DNA of 52,781 bases. Origin: JBBKWH01 sp041165345 (GTDB lineage Bacteria > Pseudomonadota > Gammaproteobacteria > Pseudomonadales > Moraxellaceae). The position numbers and the translations under genes are program-made. Below the pieces are notes generated by a model. That model ran no database searches, was not told the DNA's origin, and saw only the letters and a list, made by a program, of their open reading frames with translations. Below are positions 15,274 through 23,704 of the stretch, in pieces. How positions within the stretch are numbered: position 1 is the first letter of the stretch; the number at the start of each line of letters is the position of its first letter. The stretch lies in assembly GCA_041165345.1 (NCBI GenBank), contig JBEANQ010000001.1, positions 1 to 52,781 on the forward strand, given 5' to 3'.

Positions 15274-16842
15274 GTGCTGATCCGCATTCCTATCGCTTTG
15301 CGCATTTTTGTGGCGGTGTTGCTCACGGTGTTGATCGTGGGCATGACCAGCCTATGGGTGCTAGATCGCACATTAAGGGATGGGTTTGGGCGCTATGTGG
15401 CCGAAGTGGAAATGACGCGATTAGATCGCCTCGTCACGCATTTGCAGCAAAGTTATGCAGTGGCTGGCCGCTGGCCATCCATGACCCCCATAGCAAAGCA
15501 AACATGGTTACGGCGAGAGCATTTTATGTTGATGCGCCAAGAGCGATTGTTGCGCCTACAAACCCAAAAGGAGGCGTTAGATCTCCCGCAAAACGACCAC
15601 TTACCAGACACACCACCACCTTTTCCACCAGATTGGGATAAGCCTTTTCGTGATGCCGATGGCAAAGTGTTGCCAGCTCCCAATGGGAGTGAGCATCGGC
15701 CATTTATGGGACCACCCATCAGCCCTGACCGATTAGGATTAGGTGATCGACTCGGATTGTTATCCCCTCAAGGGGTACTGATAGCGGGTCAACGCGCGCC
15801 TAAACGCTCACCGCAACGTGCGTTGCATGTGAAGGGTCAGGTCGTGGGGTATTTAACGTTGATCCCGCAAGCCGATCCCGATGACGCCCTAGCGCAAACG
15901 TACTCCGCCGATCAGCGTCGCCAAATTTTGTGGGTCGGGCTGGCGGGATTGATTGCCAGCATGATTGCCGCTGGTCTGTTGGCCAATCATTTAACCCGCC
16001 CGATTCGGCAACTGGTCGAGACCGCAGGGCTACTCACCCGCCGCCGATTTGACACCCGCACCCCGTTACAGCGCCGTGATGAACTAGGTGACTTGGCACA
16101 TGCCATGAATCAACTGGCGCAAATGCTTGAGCAACATGAGCGCTCACGGCAGCAATGGGTGGCAGATACCTCGCACGAGTTACGCACCCCTGTGGCGGTG
16201 CTACAGGCACAAATAGAAGCGCTGCAAGATGGCATCCGCAAACCCACCCCCGAGCATTTGGCCGCCATGCAGCGCCATGTCAAGCAGCTCGGTCGCCTAA
16301 TTGGTGATCTCAACGCACTCTCACAAGCTGATGCAGGGCAATTGCTCTGTACGCCAATTGCCATTGATCCTTGGATCTTGATTGGCCGTGAAAGCGAGAG
16401 TTTTGCCGACCGACTGAGACAGGTTGGCCTCAGTATTCGCTTGCCTGTACAGCCGCGTCGGATCAAGGTGCGAGTTGATCCAGACCGCTTTAAACAAGTG
16501 ATTGATAACCTGCTTGAAAACAGCGCCCGTTATACCGATGCAGGTGGCGTGATTGAAATTCATGACTGGATTGACGGCCATGACTGGCTTTTAGCGGTTG
16601 ATGACACGGCACCCACGGTTGAACCTGAGCTATTGCCGCGTTTGGGCGAGCGGTTTTTTCGGGCAGATGCCTCGCGTAGTCGCTTAAGTGGTGGCAGTGG
16701 CTTGGGGCTGGCGTTGTCTCGGCAATTATTAGAAGCACAAGGCGGCAGCCTCACCTTCTCACAGTCCCCTCTTGGCGGTGTGCGTGCCTTGATCCGGCTA
16801 CCTTTATTGAATATCCATCAACATCAGGAGGATGAGCCATGA
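15274..16842 (+). CDS. BaeS-like envelope-stress sensor histidine kinase
   Basis: A 522-residue inner-membrane histidine kinase. TM1 spans about residues 8-30, a Pro-rich periplasmic sensor domain about 31-217, and TM2 about 218-237, then HAMP (HLTRPIRQLVETAGLL). The HisKA motif SHELRTP has the phospho-acceptor His301, and the ATPase domain has an N-box (NLLENSARYTD) and GGSGLGLALSRQLLEAQGG. The segment after the H-box (LQDGIRKPTPEHLAAMQRHV) closely resembles BaeS. Start is GTG at 15274 with AAGG 11 bases upstream. The stop overlaps the response-regulator start by four bases (ATGA). The ligand is unknown; the Pro-rich sensor differs from that of E. coli BaeS as far as I can judge. Confidence 0.92.
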   Translation: MLIRIPIALRIFVAVLLTVLIVGMTSLWVLDRTLRDGFGRYVAEVEMTRLDRLVTHLQQSYAVAGRWPSMTPIAKQTWLRREHFMLMRQERLLRLQTQKEALDLPQNDHLPDTPPPFPPDWDKPFRDADGKVLPAPNGSEHRPFMGPPISPDRLGLGDRLGLLSPQGVLIAGQRAPKRSPQRALHVKGQVVGYLTLIPQADPDDALAQTYSADQRRQILWVGLAGLIASMIAAGLLANHLTRPIRQLVETAGLLTRRRFDTRTPLQRRDELGDLAHAMNQLAQMLEQHERSRQQWVADTSHELRTPVAVLQAQIEALQDGIRKPTPEHLAAMQRHVKQLGRLIGDLNALSQADAGQLLCTPIAIDPWILIGRESESFADRLRQVGLSIRLPVQPRRIKVRVDPDRFKQVIDNLLENSARYTDAGGVIEIHDWIDGHDWLLAVDDTAPTVEPELLPRLGERFFRADASRSRLSGGSGLGLALSRQLLEAQGGSLTFSQSPLGGVRALIRLPLLNIHQHQEDEP

Positions 16843-17510
16843 ATATCATGGTTGTTGAAGACGAAGCCGAACTGGCCGAATTAGTCAAAGATTATTTGGT
16901 GCAAGCGGGGCATGAGGTCACTGTGTATGGGCATGGTGCAGAAGCCCTTGCCGCCGCGAAACGTCAAGCTCCCGATTTAATGGTGTTAGATTTAATGCTA
17001 CCAGGGATGGATGGCTTGGTGGTGTGCCGAGAGGTTCGTCAATTCTCGCGACTGCCGATCATCATGGTGACTGCACGTAGCGAAGAGGTCGACCGCTTGT
17101 TGGGGTTAGAAATTGGTGCCGATGACTACTTGTGCAAACCCTTTAGCCCACGCGAGTTGGTGGCACGGATTCGTGCCATTTTACGCCGTAGCCAACCACA
17201 ACCGAGTGAAGGTTTAGTGCTAGATGCAGGTCGGCAAACGGCCACCATGCAAGGCAAACGCCTGAATCTTACGCCTACCGAATACCGCCTACTAGCCTTG
17301 TTTATGGGACATGTGGGACAGGTATTTTCACGCGCACGCTTGCTTGATGAAGCCAACCCCGACAACCTTGATGTGGCCGACCGTGTGATCGACAGCCATA
17401 TCAAAAACCTCCGCCGCAAGTTAAGCGAAGGCGCTGATCGTGCCGACCAACACGACTGGATTGTCTCTGTATATGGCGTGGGCTATCGCTTTGAATGGCC
17501 TGAAAATTAA
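16839..17510 (+). CDS. BaeR-like OmpR-family response regulator
   Basis: A 223-residue OmpR/PhoB-type regulator. The receiver domain has the acidic pair (VEDE), phospho-acceptor Asp51 (DLMVLDLMLPGMDG), the Thr in MVTARS and the Lys in DDYLCKPF; the C-terminal winged helix is the trans_reg_C type (LNLTPTEYRLLALF ... VIDSHIKNLRRKLSE ... VYGVGYRFEW). It would bind promoters of envelope or efflux genes when phosphorylated by the upstream kinase, to which it is translationally coupled. No RND efflux genes are nearby; the lipoprotein on the other side of the kinase is the nearest candidate target. The symbol is not assigned because the regulon is unknown. Confidence 0.93.
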   Translation: MNIMVVEDEAELAELVKDYLVQAGHEVTVYGHGAEALAAAKRQAPDLMVLDLMLPGMDGLVVCREVRQFSRLPIIMVTARSEEVDRLLGLEIGADDYLCKPFSPRELVARIRAILRRSQPQPSEGLVLDAGRQTATMQGKRLNLTPTEYRLLALFMGHVGQVFSRARLLDEANPDNLDVADRVIDSHIKNLRRKLSEGADRADQHDWIVSVYGVGYRFEWPEN

Positions 17511-17673
17511 GCGTAAATCATCAGGTGTATGTGTTGCTGTGCTGTCTGGGGATCAATTGGTGCGTATGGCGCATCCTACACACCAACTGAAATCTAACAA
17601 CTAGAACGGTCAGTTTGCCCATTCGCCTTGGGTCGTAGCGTGAGACGGTTTTAGCCTGCTGTTGATTGGCTGA

Positions 17674-19938
17674 TCAGTTCAGCCACGTCAGCGCAAACGT
17701 GCTGTGTAAGGCCGTTTGCTGTGCAGCACTGAGGGTCGTTTGACCGGCACTCGGTGGGGTTAAACCCGCCATCGCTTGCACCAGTTGCTGAACATCGTTG
17801 CTGTCTAGCGATTGTCCAGCATGTACTGAAAAACGCTCAATCTGCTGTGCTGTGCTGCTAAACCACTGTTGAATGGTCACGCTGTCGGTGGTGCCAATAA
17901 TGCTGACCACCAAGTCTTGATTGCTTTTGCTAAACCACAATTGGTCGTAGGTGACATCAGCGGTGTAGTAGCGCAGTAAATCAGTCACATTGGCGTTTTG
18001 GTCTAGGTCATTGATGATGTCTTGCCCATGACCCCGCGCAAAGCCGTACTCGTCTGCACCTGTGCCGCCATACAGTCGATCTTGGCCGATTCCACCATTG
18101 AGTTGGTCATTGCCATCACCGCCATATAGCGCGTCGTTGCTGCTGTCGCCTTGTAATTTGTCATCGCCGAGTCCGCCATACAGCGTATCACTGCCGCTAC
18201 CGCCATACAGTGTGTCATTGCCCGCATCGCCTTGTAGGCGGTCGTTGTTTGCTCCACCATACAGCGTATCGTTGCCAGAGCTAGCAGATAACTGATCATT
18301 ACCATTACCGCCGTACAGCTTATCATTGCCGCTACCGCCGTATAGCTTGTCATTGCCACTATCGCCATATAACTGGTCGTTGCCTGCTCCGCCGTACAGG
18401 GTATTGTCTAGCGCGTTGCCTTTGAGCGTGTTGTATAAGCCGTTGCCATATCCGATGACGGCTGTTCCTTGTAAGGTGAGGTTTTCTAGGCCATCGCCTA
18501 GCCGGTAGTCGACGTGGCTGATCACTGTATCAATGCCGCCCTGATTGATGCGGGCGCTTAAGGTTTTGGCAAACACGTCGGTAGAGTCGTTGGTATCATC
18601 GCTGACGAGATTGTTTGCGCTGCTGCTAAAAAAAAGGGTGCGGCCATCGGCAGACACGTGTTCGGCCCAGCTATTTTGGTTGCCCACCACGCCTTGTGCA
18701 TCGGTTGATAGCAGCGTTAACGCGCCGGTGGTCAAGTTGCGCTGATAAATATCACCACCGTTATTGTTGTCTTGTGGCAACAGGGGGTCATAGGCACTAA
18801 ACACAACCGATTGACTGTCTGGGGTAAAGTGCGCCGACCACGTAAAACCATCACCAATCGTGCCTTGCCCTGTTGGTGTCACATTCACTTGTTGAATCTG
18901 ACCAGTGGGCAAATCAAGGACAAACACATTGCTCCACAAGTCTTGATCGTTGGGGCTTAAATTGGCAACAAGGTTGGTGGCGGTGCTAATAAACACCAGT
19001 TTTTTACCGTCTGGTGATAAATTGCCAAAAGTAGTGTCGCGGTCAACCGCTGCGCCATTAAGCCCGATAATCGGGCATTCAATTTGACCCGTTTGTAGGT
19101 CATAACGGTACACTTTAAACGTACCGGCTTCAGTGGGTGTGTTGCTTAAATTGGTGGCATAGCTATAAAAAATAAGCGAGTGGCCATCTGGCGAAAAAAC
19201 GGGTCGAGCGCTGCCGCCATTGGCCGCCACGCCTGTGGGCGTTTGGCTAATACGCTTGATTTCAAGGGTATCAAGCGACTGAATAAACACATCGGCCATG
19301 CTGTCTTGATCGTCTGCGACCAAGCCATTGCTTGAGGTCACAAAACCAATCCATTTTCCATCTTGCGAAAACGATACATTTTGAATATAGCCATCAACTT
19401 GGCCAGTGAGTGGCTGGCCTAGCTGTTGAATCGCGCCGGTTTTTAGGTCTTTGACAAAGACATCGAGGTTTTGATTGGTGTCTTGTTCCACCAAATTAGA
19501 GGCGTCACTGACAAACACCACTTTGCTACCGTCTTGCGACAGCTTGCCATCATAGCTATAGCCATTGCTGATCAGTTGATCATTACGTTTGCTGACCAAT
19601 GTCACTTGGCCGGTTTGTTGATCTTTGACAAATAAATCGTACCAGCGGTTGGTGTCGCCTTCGCTTAAATTTGGTGCGCCTGAGCCAAACAACACATAAC
19701 AGCCATCTGCACTGCTATCGACAAAAAAACTATCGCCCTGTGCTTCTGCACCGGTGCTGGTGGTGCTGACACGTGTGACCTTGCCATTGCTGCCATAATA
19801 AACCTCTTCAACCTCTATGGCGCGGTCTGTACTGCTAGAAATGATGTAGATGTCATCACCTGCACCACCGTACAAATCCTGTTGACCTGTACTCGTTAAG
19901 GTATCGTTTTGTGCTGTACCACGAATGATGGTGGTCAT
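17674..19938 (-). CDS. TolB-type beta-propeller / RTX exported protein
   Basis: A 754-residue protein with three parts. An N-terminal RTX-like stub (GTAQNDTLTSTGQQDLYGGAGDD) is followed by seven blades of PD40/WD40-like repeats (SxDGxxLxFxSxATNL), about residues 60-480, predicting a seven-bladed propeller. Then 13 RTX nonapeptides of the LYGGxGND type occupy about residues 514-630; they bind Ca2+ and mark type I secretion. The last 120 residues include RGHGQD and a VTIQQWF segment typical of haemolysin-type C-termini, ending STFALTWLN. No N-terminal signal peptide is present. The ATG at 19938 has AAGGA upstream. No ABC exporter genes lie nearby, so the secretion system must be elsewhere. Ligand or substrate unknown. 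Confidence 0.88.
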   Translation of the reverse strand: MTTIIRGTAQNDTLTSTGQQDLYGGAGDDIYIISSSTDRAIEVEEVYYGSNGKVTRVSTTSTGAEAQGDSFFVDSSADGCYVLFGSGAPNLSEGDTNRWYDLFVKDQQTGQVTLVSKRNDQLISNGYSYDGKLSQDGSKVVFVSDASNLVEQDTNQNLDVFVKDLKTGAIQQLGQPLTGQVDGYIQNVSFSQDGKWIGFVTSSNGLVADDQDSMADVFIQSLDTLEIKRISQTPTGVAANGGSARPVFSPDGHSLIFYSYATNLSNTPTEAGTFKVYRYDLQTGQIECPIIGLNGAAVDRDTTFGNLSPDGKKLVFISTATNLVANLSPNDQDLWSNVFVLDLPTGQIQQVNVTPTGQGTIGDGFTWSAHFTPDSQSVVFSAYDPLLPQDNNNGGDIYQRNLTTGALTLLSTDAQGVVGNQNSWAEHVSADGRTLFFSSSANNLVSDDTNDSTDVFAKTLSARINQGGIDTVISHVDYRLGDGLENLTLQGTAVIGYGNGLYNTLKGNALDNTLYGGAGNDQLYGDSGNDKLYGGSGNDKLYGGNGNDQLSASSGNDTLYGGANNDRLQGDAGNDTLYGGSGSDTLYGGLGDDKLQGDSSNDALYGGDGNDQLNGGIGQDRLYGGTGADEYGFARGHGQDIINDLDQNANVTDLLRYYTADVTYDQLWFSKSNQDLVVSIIGTTDSVTIQQWFSSTAQQIERFSVHAGQSLDSNDVQQLVQAMAGLTPPSAGQTTLSAAQQTALHSTFALTWLN

Positions 19939-20268
19939 GGGTTTATCCTTGTGTTTGCGTGTTTGAATGGATGGATTGAAAGGCCAGCGCACCCGTATTT
20001 TTGAAGACAGATAGCATAGTGTTGATAAAAAAACAGTGAATCGGTTCACAAGGCATAAACGAAAGAAAATTGATGTGATGAACACCGGTTTTTGTTTGTG
20101 CAACATGGCCAGTCTGATGCAGTTTTTGGCGGTTTTAGGTACTAAAAAGCAGTGCATTTTTGGCGATGCGCGCTATTGTATGGACCACAGATTCACCAGA
20201 GGGACCTACAGCCTGTGCTGTAGATTCCAACGCATCAGAACCGATTAGCCAATACCGGATGCCCCCTT
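19939..20268. promoter_or_regulatory. 330-base divergent region between the RTX gene and acs
   Basis: No gene is seen here. It must hold the promoters of both divergent genes. A perfect 6-bp inverted repeat CTACAG-CCTGTG-CTGTAG (20206-20223) lies about 45 bases before the acs start, a possible operator or 5' UTR hairpin. The RTX-proximal half is AT-rich. No clear sigma-70 pair could be fixed on either side. Confidence 0.4.
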
Positions 20269-22221
20269 ATGACGGACCGTCGTTTTTTGCCTTCAGCCGA
20301 CTTTGCAGCAAACGCCCAGTTAACCCCCGAGCGCTATCAACAACAATATCAACACTCGATTGAAGACAGCAGCGGTTATTGGCGCGAACAAGCACAATGT
20401 ATTGATTGGATCACCCCGTTTACGGTGGTGCGTGATGTGTCTTATCTGGTTGAAGACTTTAGAATTAAATGGTTTGAAGACGGCCAGCTCAATGTCTCTG
20501 CCAACTGCCTTGACCGCCATCTGGCGACTCATCCCGACAAACCCGCGATTATTTGGGAAGGCGACCATCCCGCCGATCACAAAATTATCTCGTACCGCGA
20601 GCTGCATGATGAAGTCTGCCGGTTTACCAACGTCTTAAAATCGCTCAATGTCCAACGGGGCGACCGCGTCACCATTTATATGCCCATGATCCCCGAAGCT
20701 GCCGTCGCGATGCTGGCCTGTACCCGTATGGGTGCGGTGCATTCGGTGGTGTTTGGCGGGTTTTCGCCTGACTCGCTGGCCGGTCGTATCAGCGACTGCG
20801 CCTCAACGATTGTCATCACCGCCGATGAAGGCCTGCGGGGTGGCAAAAGCATTCCACTCAAAGCCAACGTCGATGCCGCGCTCAAAATTGCAGGCACAGA
20901 AGGCGTGACCGACGTGGTGGTGGTGCATCGGACTGGCGGCAGCGTGGTCTGGCATGACGGCCGCGACCACTGGTATCACGACCTGATCGCCAATGCCTCC
21001 GACGACTGCCCCGCAACCGCCATGAACGCCGAAGACCCGCTGTTTATTTTGTACACCTCGGGATCGACCGGCAAACCCAAAGGCGTGCTGCACAGCACCG
21101 GCGGCTATTTGGTCTACGCCACCACCACGTTCCGCGAGGTGTTTGACCTCAAGCCCAACGACGTGTACTGGTGTACCGCCGATGTCGGCTGGATTACCGG
21201 CCACAGCTATTTGCTGTACGGGCCACTGTCCAATGGCGCAACCACCGTGATGTTTGAAGGCGTGCCGCAGTACCCGACGTGGGCGCGAGTCGGCCAAATT
21301 GTTGATAAGCACGATGTGACCATTTTATACACCGCACCCACGGCCATTCGCGCCATGATGCGTGAAGGTGATGATTTTGTACAACAAAGTAACCGCAGCA
21401 GCTTGCGTTTGCTGGGGTCAGTCGGCGAACCGATCAACCCTGAAGCATGGGACTGGTATCACCGCGTGGTCGGTGAGTCACGTTGCCCGATTGTAGACAC
21501 ATGGTGGCAAACCGAAACCGGCGGCGTATTAATTGCCCCGCTGCCCAACGCAGGTGACATGAAAGCCGGATCGGCCATGCGCCCAATGTTTGGGGTGCAA
21601 CCCGCCATTGTGGACGGCGAGGGCCATATGTTGGATGGCGCGTGCGAAGGCAACTTGGTATTGATTGACTCGTGGCCTGCCCAAATGCGCTCGGTCTACG
21701 GCGACCATCAGCGTTTTATAGAAACGTATTTTAGTACCTTTAAAGGCATGTACTTTACGGGTGATGGCGCACGCCGTGACGCCGATGGTGACTATTGGAT
21801 CACAGGCCGTGTGGACGACGTGCTGAATGTCTCGGGGCATCGTTTAGGTACTGCCGAAATTGAAAGCGCCTTGGTGCTGCATCCGGTGGTGGCTGAAGCC
21901 GCTGTGGTGGGGATGCCGCATGACATTAAAGGGCAGGGCATTTGTGCGTTTGTGAGCTTACAAGTTGGTATTGAGCCGAGTGAAGAATTGCGCAGTGAAC
22001 TGCGTGATTTTGTGCGCCAAGAGATTGGCCCGATTGCGACCCCCGATGCGATTCATTGGGCGGTCGGTTTGCCCAAAACCCGTTCGGGCAAAATTATGCG
22101 GCGGATTTTGCGCAAAATCGCTGCCAATGAGTTGGATGGGCTAGGCGATACGTCAACGCTGGCTGACCCGAGTGTGGTGCAGGCGTTGATTGCGGAAGTG
22201 TATCCGGCGAAAAGTGTTTGA
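20269..22221 (+). CDS. acs: Acetyl-CoA synthetase (AMP-forming)
   Basis: A 650-residue cytosolic enzyme that activates acetate to acetyl-CoA through acetyl-AMP, allowing growth on acetate. Family features: TAVAMLACTRMGAVHSVVFG-like segment, the AMP-binding P-loop LYTSGSTGKPKGVLHSTGGY, the WWQTETGG motif, YFTGDGARRDADGDYWITGR, and the C-terminal PKTRSGKIMRRILR with the regulatory Lys whose acetylation inactivates the enzyme. Length matches E. coli Acs (652). The gene is monocistronic, ending in an intrinsic terminator. It would feed the TCA cycle with acetyl-CoA, along with the FadD/lipase functions elsewhere in the window; that link is inference. Confidence 0.98.
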   Translation: MTDRRFLPSADFAANAQLTPERYQQQYQHSIEDSSGYWREQAQCIDWITPFTVVRDVSYLVEDFRIKWFEDGQLNVSANCLDRHLATHPDKPAIIWEGDHPADHKIISYRELHDEVCRFTNVLKSLNVQRGDRVTIYMPMIPEAAVAMLACTRMGAVHSVVFGGFSPDSLAGRISDCASTIVITADEGLRGGKSIPLKANVDAALKIAGTEGVTDVVVVHRTGGSVVWHDGRDHWYHDLIANASDDCPATAMNAEDPLFILYTSGSTGKPKGVLHSTGGYLVYATTTFREVFDLKPNDVYWCTADVGWITGHSYLLYGPLSNGATTVMFEGVPQYPTWARVGQIVDKHDVTILYTAPTAIRAMMREGDDFVQQSNRSSLRLLGSVGEPINPEAWDWYHRVVGESRCPIVDTWWQTETGGVLIAPLPNAGDMKAGSAMRPMFGVQPAIVDGEGHMLDGACEGNLVLIDSWPAQMRSVYGDHQRFIETYFSTFKGMYFTGDGARRDADGDYWITGRVDDVLNVSGHRLGTAEIESALVLHPVVAEAAVVGMPHDIKGQGICAFVSLQVGIEPSEELRSELRDFVRQEIGPIATPDAIHWAVGLPKTRSGKIMRRILRKIAANELDGLGDTSTLADPSVVQALIAEVYPAKSV

Positions 22222-22233
22222 TTGAGTGAAGGG

Positions 22234-22260
22234 AAAGACAGCTTGAGGGCTGTCTTTTTT
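22234..22260 (+). terminator. acs intrinsic terminator
   Basis: AAAGACAGC-TTGAG-GCTGTCTTT followed by a T-run lies 13 bases after the acs stop. It faces the minus-strand cassette genes and marks the edge of the accessory patch. Confidence 0.92.
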
Positions 22261-22286
22261 ATGAGCTTTCACATGAGAGAACCAGC

Positions 22287-22610
22287 TCAATCCCATGTGA
22301 GATGCTGGGTTGTTCTTAATGGAATCAACTCCTCGATTGTTGGGCAAGGTGCGCCGTTGAGGACGCGCCATAGTGCCTTGATGATGATCGATGAAATGTC
22401 GTCGTCGTGAATGAACCATGCTGCGGATTTTATTTCCGCCACTAACGGGGAGCCACCATAAACCCACTGATTGCGTACCCACATGCCGAGCGTCCAATGT
22501 GCTTGTGAGATTGCCGAGTTTTCGGATTGAGCCGCCCACTCCTGCAATTCTAACGCCTGAAAGGTACTTTGGAGGATGGCAACGGCTTCTTCAAGAGATG
22601 ATGGTTTCAT
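22287..22610 (-). CDS. DUF6794-like cassette protein
   Basis: A 107-residue soluble protein with a pattern I associate with DUF6794: SLEEAVAILQSTF near the N-terminus, HWTLGMWVRNQWVYGGSPLV in the middle, and DDISSIIIKALWRVLNG near the end. Function unknown. The ATG at 22610 has AAGG five bases upstream and lies 7 bases after the GTTAGAA core, as expected of an integron cassette. Composition differs little from neighbours. The stop at 22287 is followed by an inverted repeat (TCACATG ... CATGTGA) but not an attC, so this cassette end is degenerate or was lost. The family assignment is moderate. Confidence 0.7.
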   Translation of the reverse strand: MKPSSLEEAVAILQSTFQALELQEWAAQSENSAISQAHWTLGMWVRNQWVYGGSPLVAEIKSAAWFIHDDDISSIIIKALWRVLNGAPCPTIEELIPLRTTQHLTWD

Positions 22611-22617
22611 GTTGCCT

Positions 22618-22686
22618 TTCTAACGTTTGACATGAGAGGCCCGACCCGGCTTGCCGGGGCGTGTCCTCTCGATGGAAGGGTTAGGC
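22618..22686 (-). other. attC-like recombination site
   Basis: On the minus strand: GCCTAAC (22680-22686) at one end, GTTAGAA (22618-22624) at the other. The inner arms CATCGAGAGG and CCTCTCATG pair except for one extra base in the first arm, the extrahelical base typical of attC. The central part holds a GC-rich stem (CCCCGGC ... GCCGGG). Length 69 bp is within the attC range. The second core ends in A instead of a pyrimidine. Confidence 0.7.
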
Positions 22687-23160
22687 TGCACCTTGCGCAT
22701 ACGGAGACTTGAACGCTTCTACGAACAGACCATTAGCTTGTGCTGCGGCTGCAGCGTCTGTACTTTCAATGGGTACGCCGATGTACATGTAGTAGTCGTA
22801 GCCGACGTGTATGAATGCGCCTTGAGCCTCAAGCCTGCACCAGAATTCTTCTCTTAGCAGCGAGCGAACCACTTCTGGTACGTCTTCCGCTTTTATACGC
22901 CCGCCGTCTTTGGGAGCTGTGTGCACTTTGCTGTGGTTCTCCAGGCCGATGACGGTAAGTTCTTCAACTTTTGCTTCTTTGAGAAACGCGACGGCTGCTT
23001 CAAGGTACGCCTGCTCAGTGCGGAGATAGTCGTTCTCGGTTAGAGACACACCGCCGAATGACTTGCCTATGTCTGAGCGAGAAGTCCATTCATCAACAGG
23101 GTAGGCGCCGCCAACATCCCTGCGGCTTGGGTTGTACTTTGTTATGCGGTACTGATACAT
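22681..23160 (-). CDS. Cassette-borne conserved hypothetical protein
   Basis: A 159-residue soluble protein beginning MYQYRITKYNPSRRD, then DEWTSRSDIGKSF and LTENDYLRTEQAYLEA, a pattern I have seen in hypothetical proteins of many bacteria, including mobile cassettes, but without an assigned function. The middle has ELTVIGLENHSK and the end has HVGYDYYMYIGVPIE, likely alpha/beta. The start at 23160 has a CAGG ribosome binding site, and its TAA stop lies inside the GCCTAAC core of the attC-like site. Such cassette genes are often adaptive or TA/immunity-like, but nothing in this sequence shows that. Confidence 0.75.
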   Translation of the reverse strand: MYQYRITKYNPSRRDVGGAYPVDEWTSRSDIGKSFGGVSLTENDYLRTEQAYLEAAVAFLKEAKVEELTVIGLENHSKVHTAPKDGGRIKAEDVPEVVRSLLREEFWCRLEAQGAFIHVGYDYYMYIGVPIESTDAAAAAQANGLFVEAFKSPYAQGAA

Positions 23161-23173
23161 GGCGACCTGTGCA

Positions 23174-23180
23174 GCCTAAC
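23174..23180 (-). other. GTTAGGC core site at cassette boundary
   Basis: On the minus strand GTTAGGC lies 13 bases before the ATG of the first cassette gene. The sequence on its other side is AT-rich with no attC fold and no integrase, so it may be the junction with a secondary chromosomal target (GTT). Confidence 0.5.
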
Positions 23181-23370
23181 TACTTTTATATGTCACATTG
23201 ACAAATAAGATTCCAAAAATTGACGCATAAGCACCCACACAAAAATTGATAAATCTAACAACATGAAGTGTTTACCAAGATAAAAGCGGTCTTATGCAAC
23301 CCAACCACAGTAAACCGCAAAACCTGACGCGCCACAAGAACCTAACTCATAAAAACTGCTAGAGACCACC

Positions 23371-23399
23371 TTGAAGTGAGTTTTATTGTATGTACAATA
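23371..23399 (+). promoter_or_regulatory. brnTA promoter and operator-like repeat
   Basis: TTGAAG (23371-23376) and TACAAT (23393-23398) form a sigma-70 pair with a 16-base spacer, 30 bases before the brnT start. The -10 overlaps a perfect 7-bp inverted repeat TATTGTA-TG-TACAATA (23384-23399), well placed for autorepression by the antitoxin BrnA, as is known for this system. Confidence 0.65.
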
Positions 23400-23428
23400 A
23401 GGGTCTGCACGCGCATTGGAAACATCTT

Positions 23429-23704
23429 ATGATCACCTATGATGAAGCCAAGCGGCTCAGCAATATCGAGAAGCATGGCTTTGATTTTGTAGGTGCAGAA
23501 GCGATTTTTAGGCATTTTCATATCACACGTGAAGACACTCGCGTTGAATACGGCGAGCCGCGCTTTCAGACCCTAGGTCTATATGGCAACGTGGTTGTGG
23601 TCATGGTGGTTCACACGCCACGAGATCATACCGATCACATCATCTCGATCAGAAAGGCAGAGCGACATGAACAAAGACTCTACTGGCAACACTACCCCGA
23701 TTGA
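23429..23704 (+). CDS. brnT: BrnT family toxin (type II toxin-antitoxin)
   Basis: A 91-residue BrnT toxin, a ribonuclease of RelE-like fold that blocks translation. The sequence has the family pattern ITYDEAKRLSNIEKHGFDF near the N-terminus, the RVEYGEPRFQTLG strand, VVVMVVHTPRD and the C-terminal IISIRKAERHEQRLYW. The ATG at 23429 is chosen because ITYDEAKRLSNIEKHG is the family start; 13 codons upstream are also open. It overlaps brnA by 38 bases. Toxin precedes antitoxin, the usual order in brnTA. Confidence 0.9.
   Translation: MITYDEAKRLSNIEKHGFDFVGAEAIFRHFHITREDTRVEYGEPRFQTLGLYGNVVVVMVVHTPRDHTDHIISIRKAERHEQRLYWQHYPD

Larger units (their letters stand above)
22287..23180 (-). mobile_element. 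Integron-like gene cassette pair, no integrase in window
   Basis: Two minus-strand genes show cassette architecture. The GTTAGGC core lies 13 bases before the first ATG (23174-23180); the first gene's stop codon falls inside a GCCTAAC inverse core; a 69-bp attC-like site follows, and its GTTAGAA core is 7 bases before the second ATG. No integrase, attI or second attC was found: the second cassette lacks a recognisable 3' attC and abuts the acs terminator. It looks like a cassette remnant or a cassette insertion away from an integron (CALIN-like). Confidence 0.6.

Noticed and set aside
18003..18368. Open frames on both strands over the RTX repeats
   Set aside because: They are artefacts of the periodic GGxGxD coding repeats of the larger gene.
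23181..23345. attI or second attC beyond the GTTAGGC core
   Set aside because: No paired core of the GTTRRRY type, no foldable arms and no integrase; ACCTAAC near 23338 has no partner.
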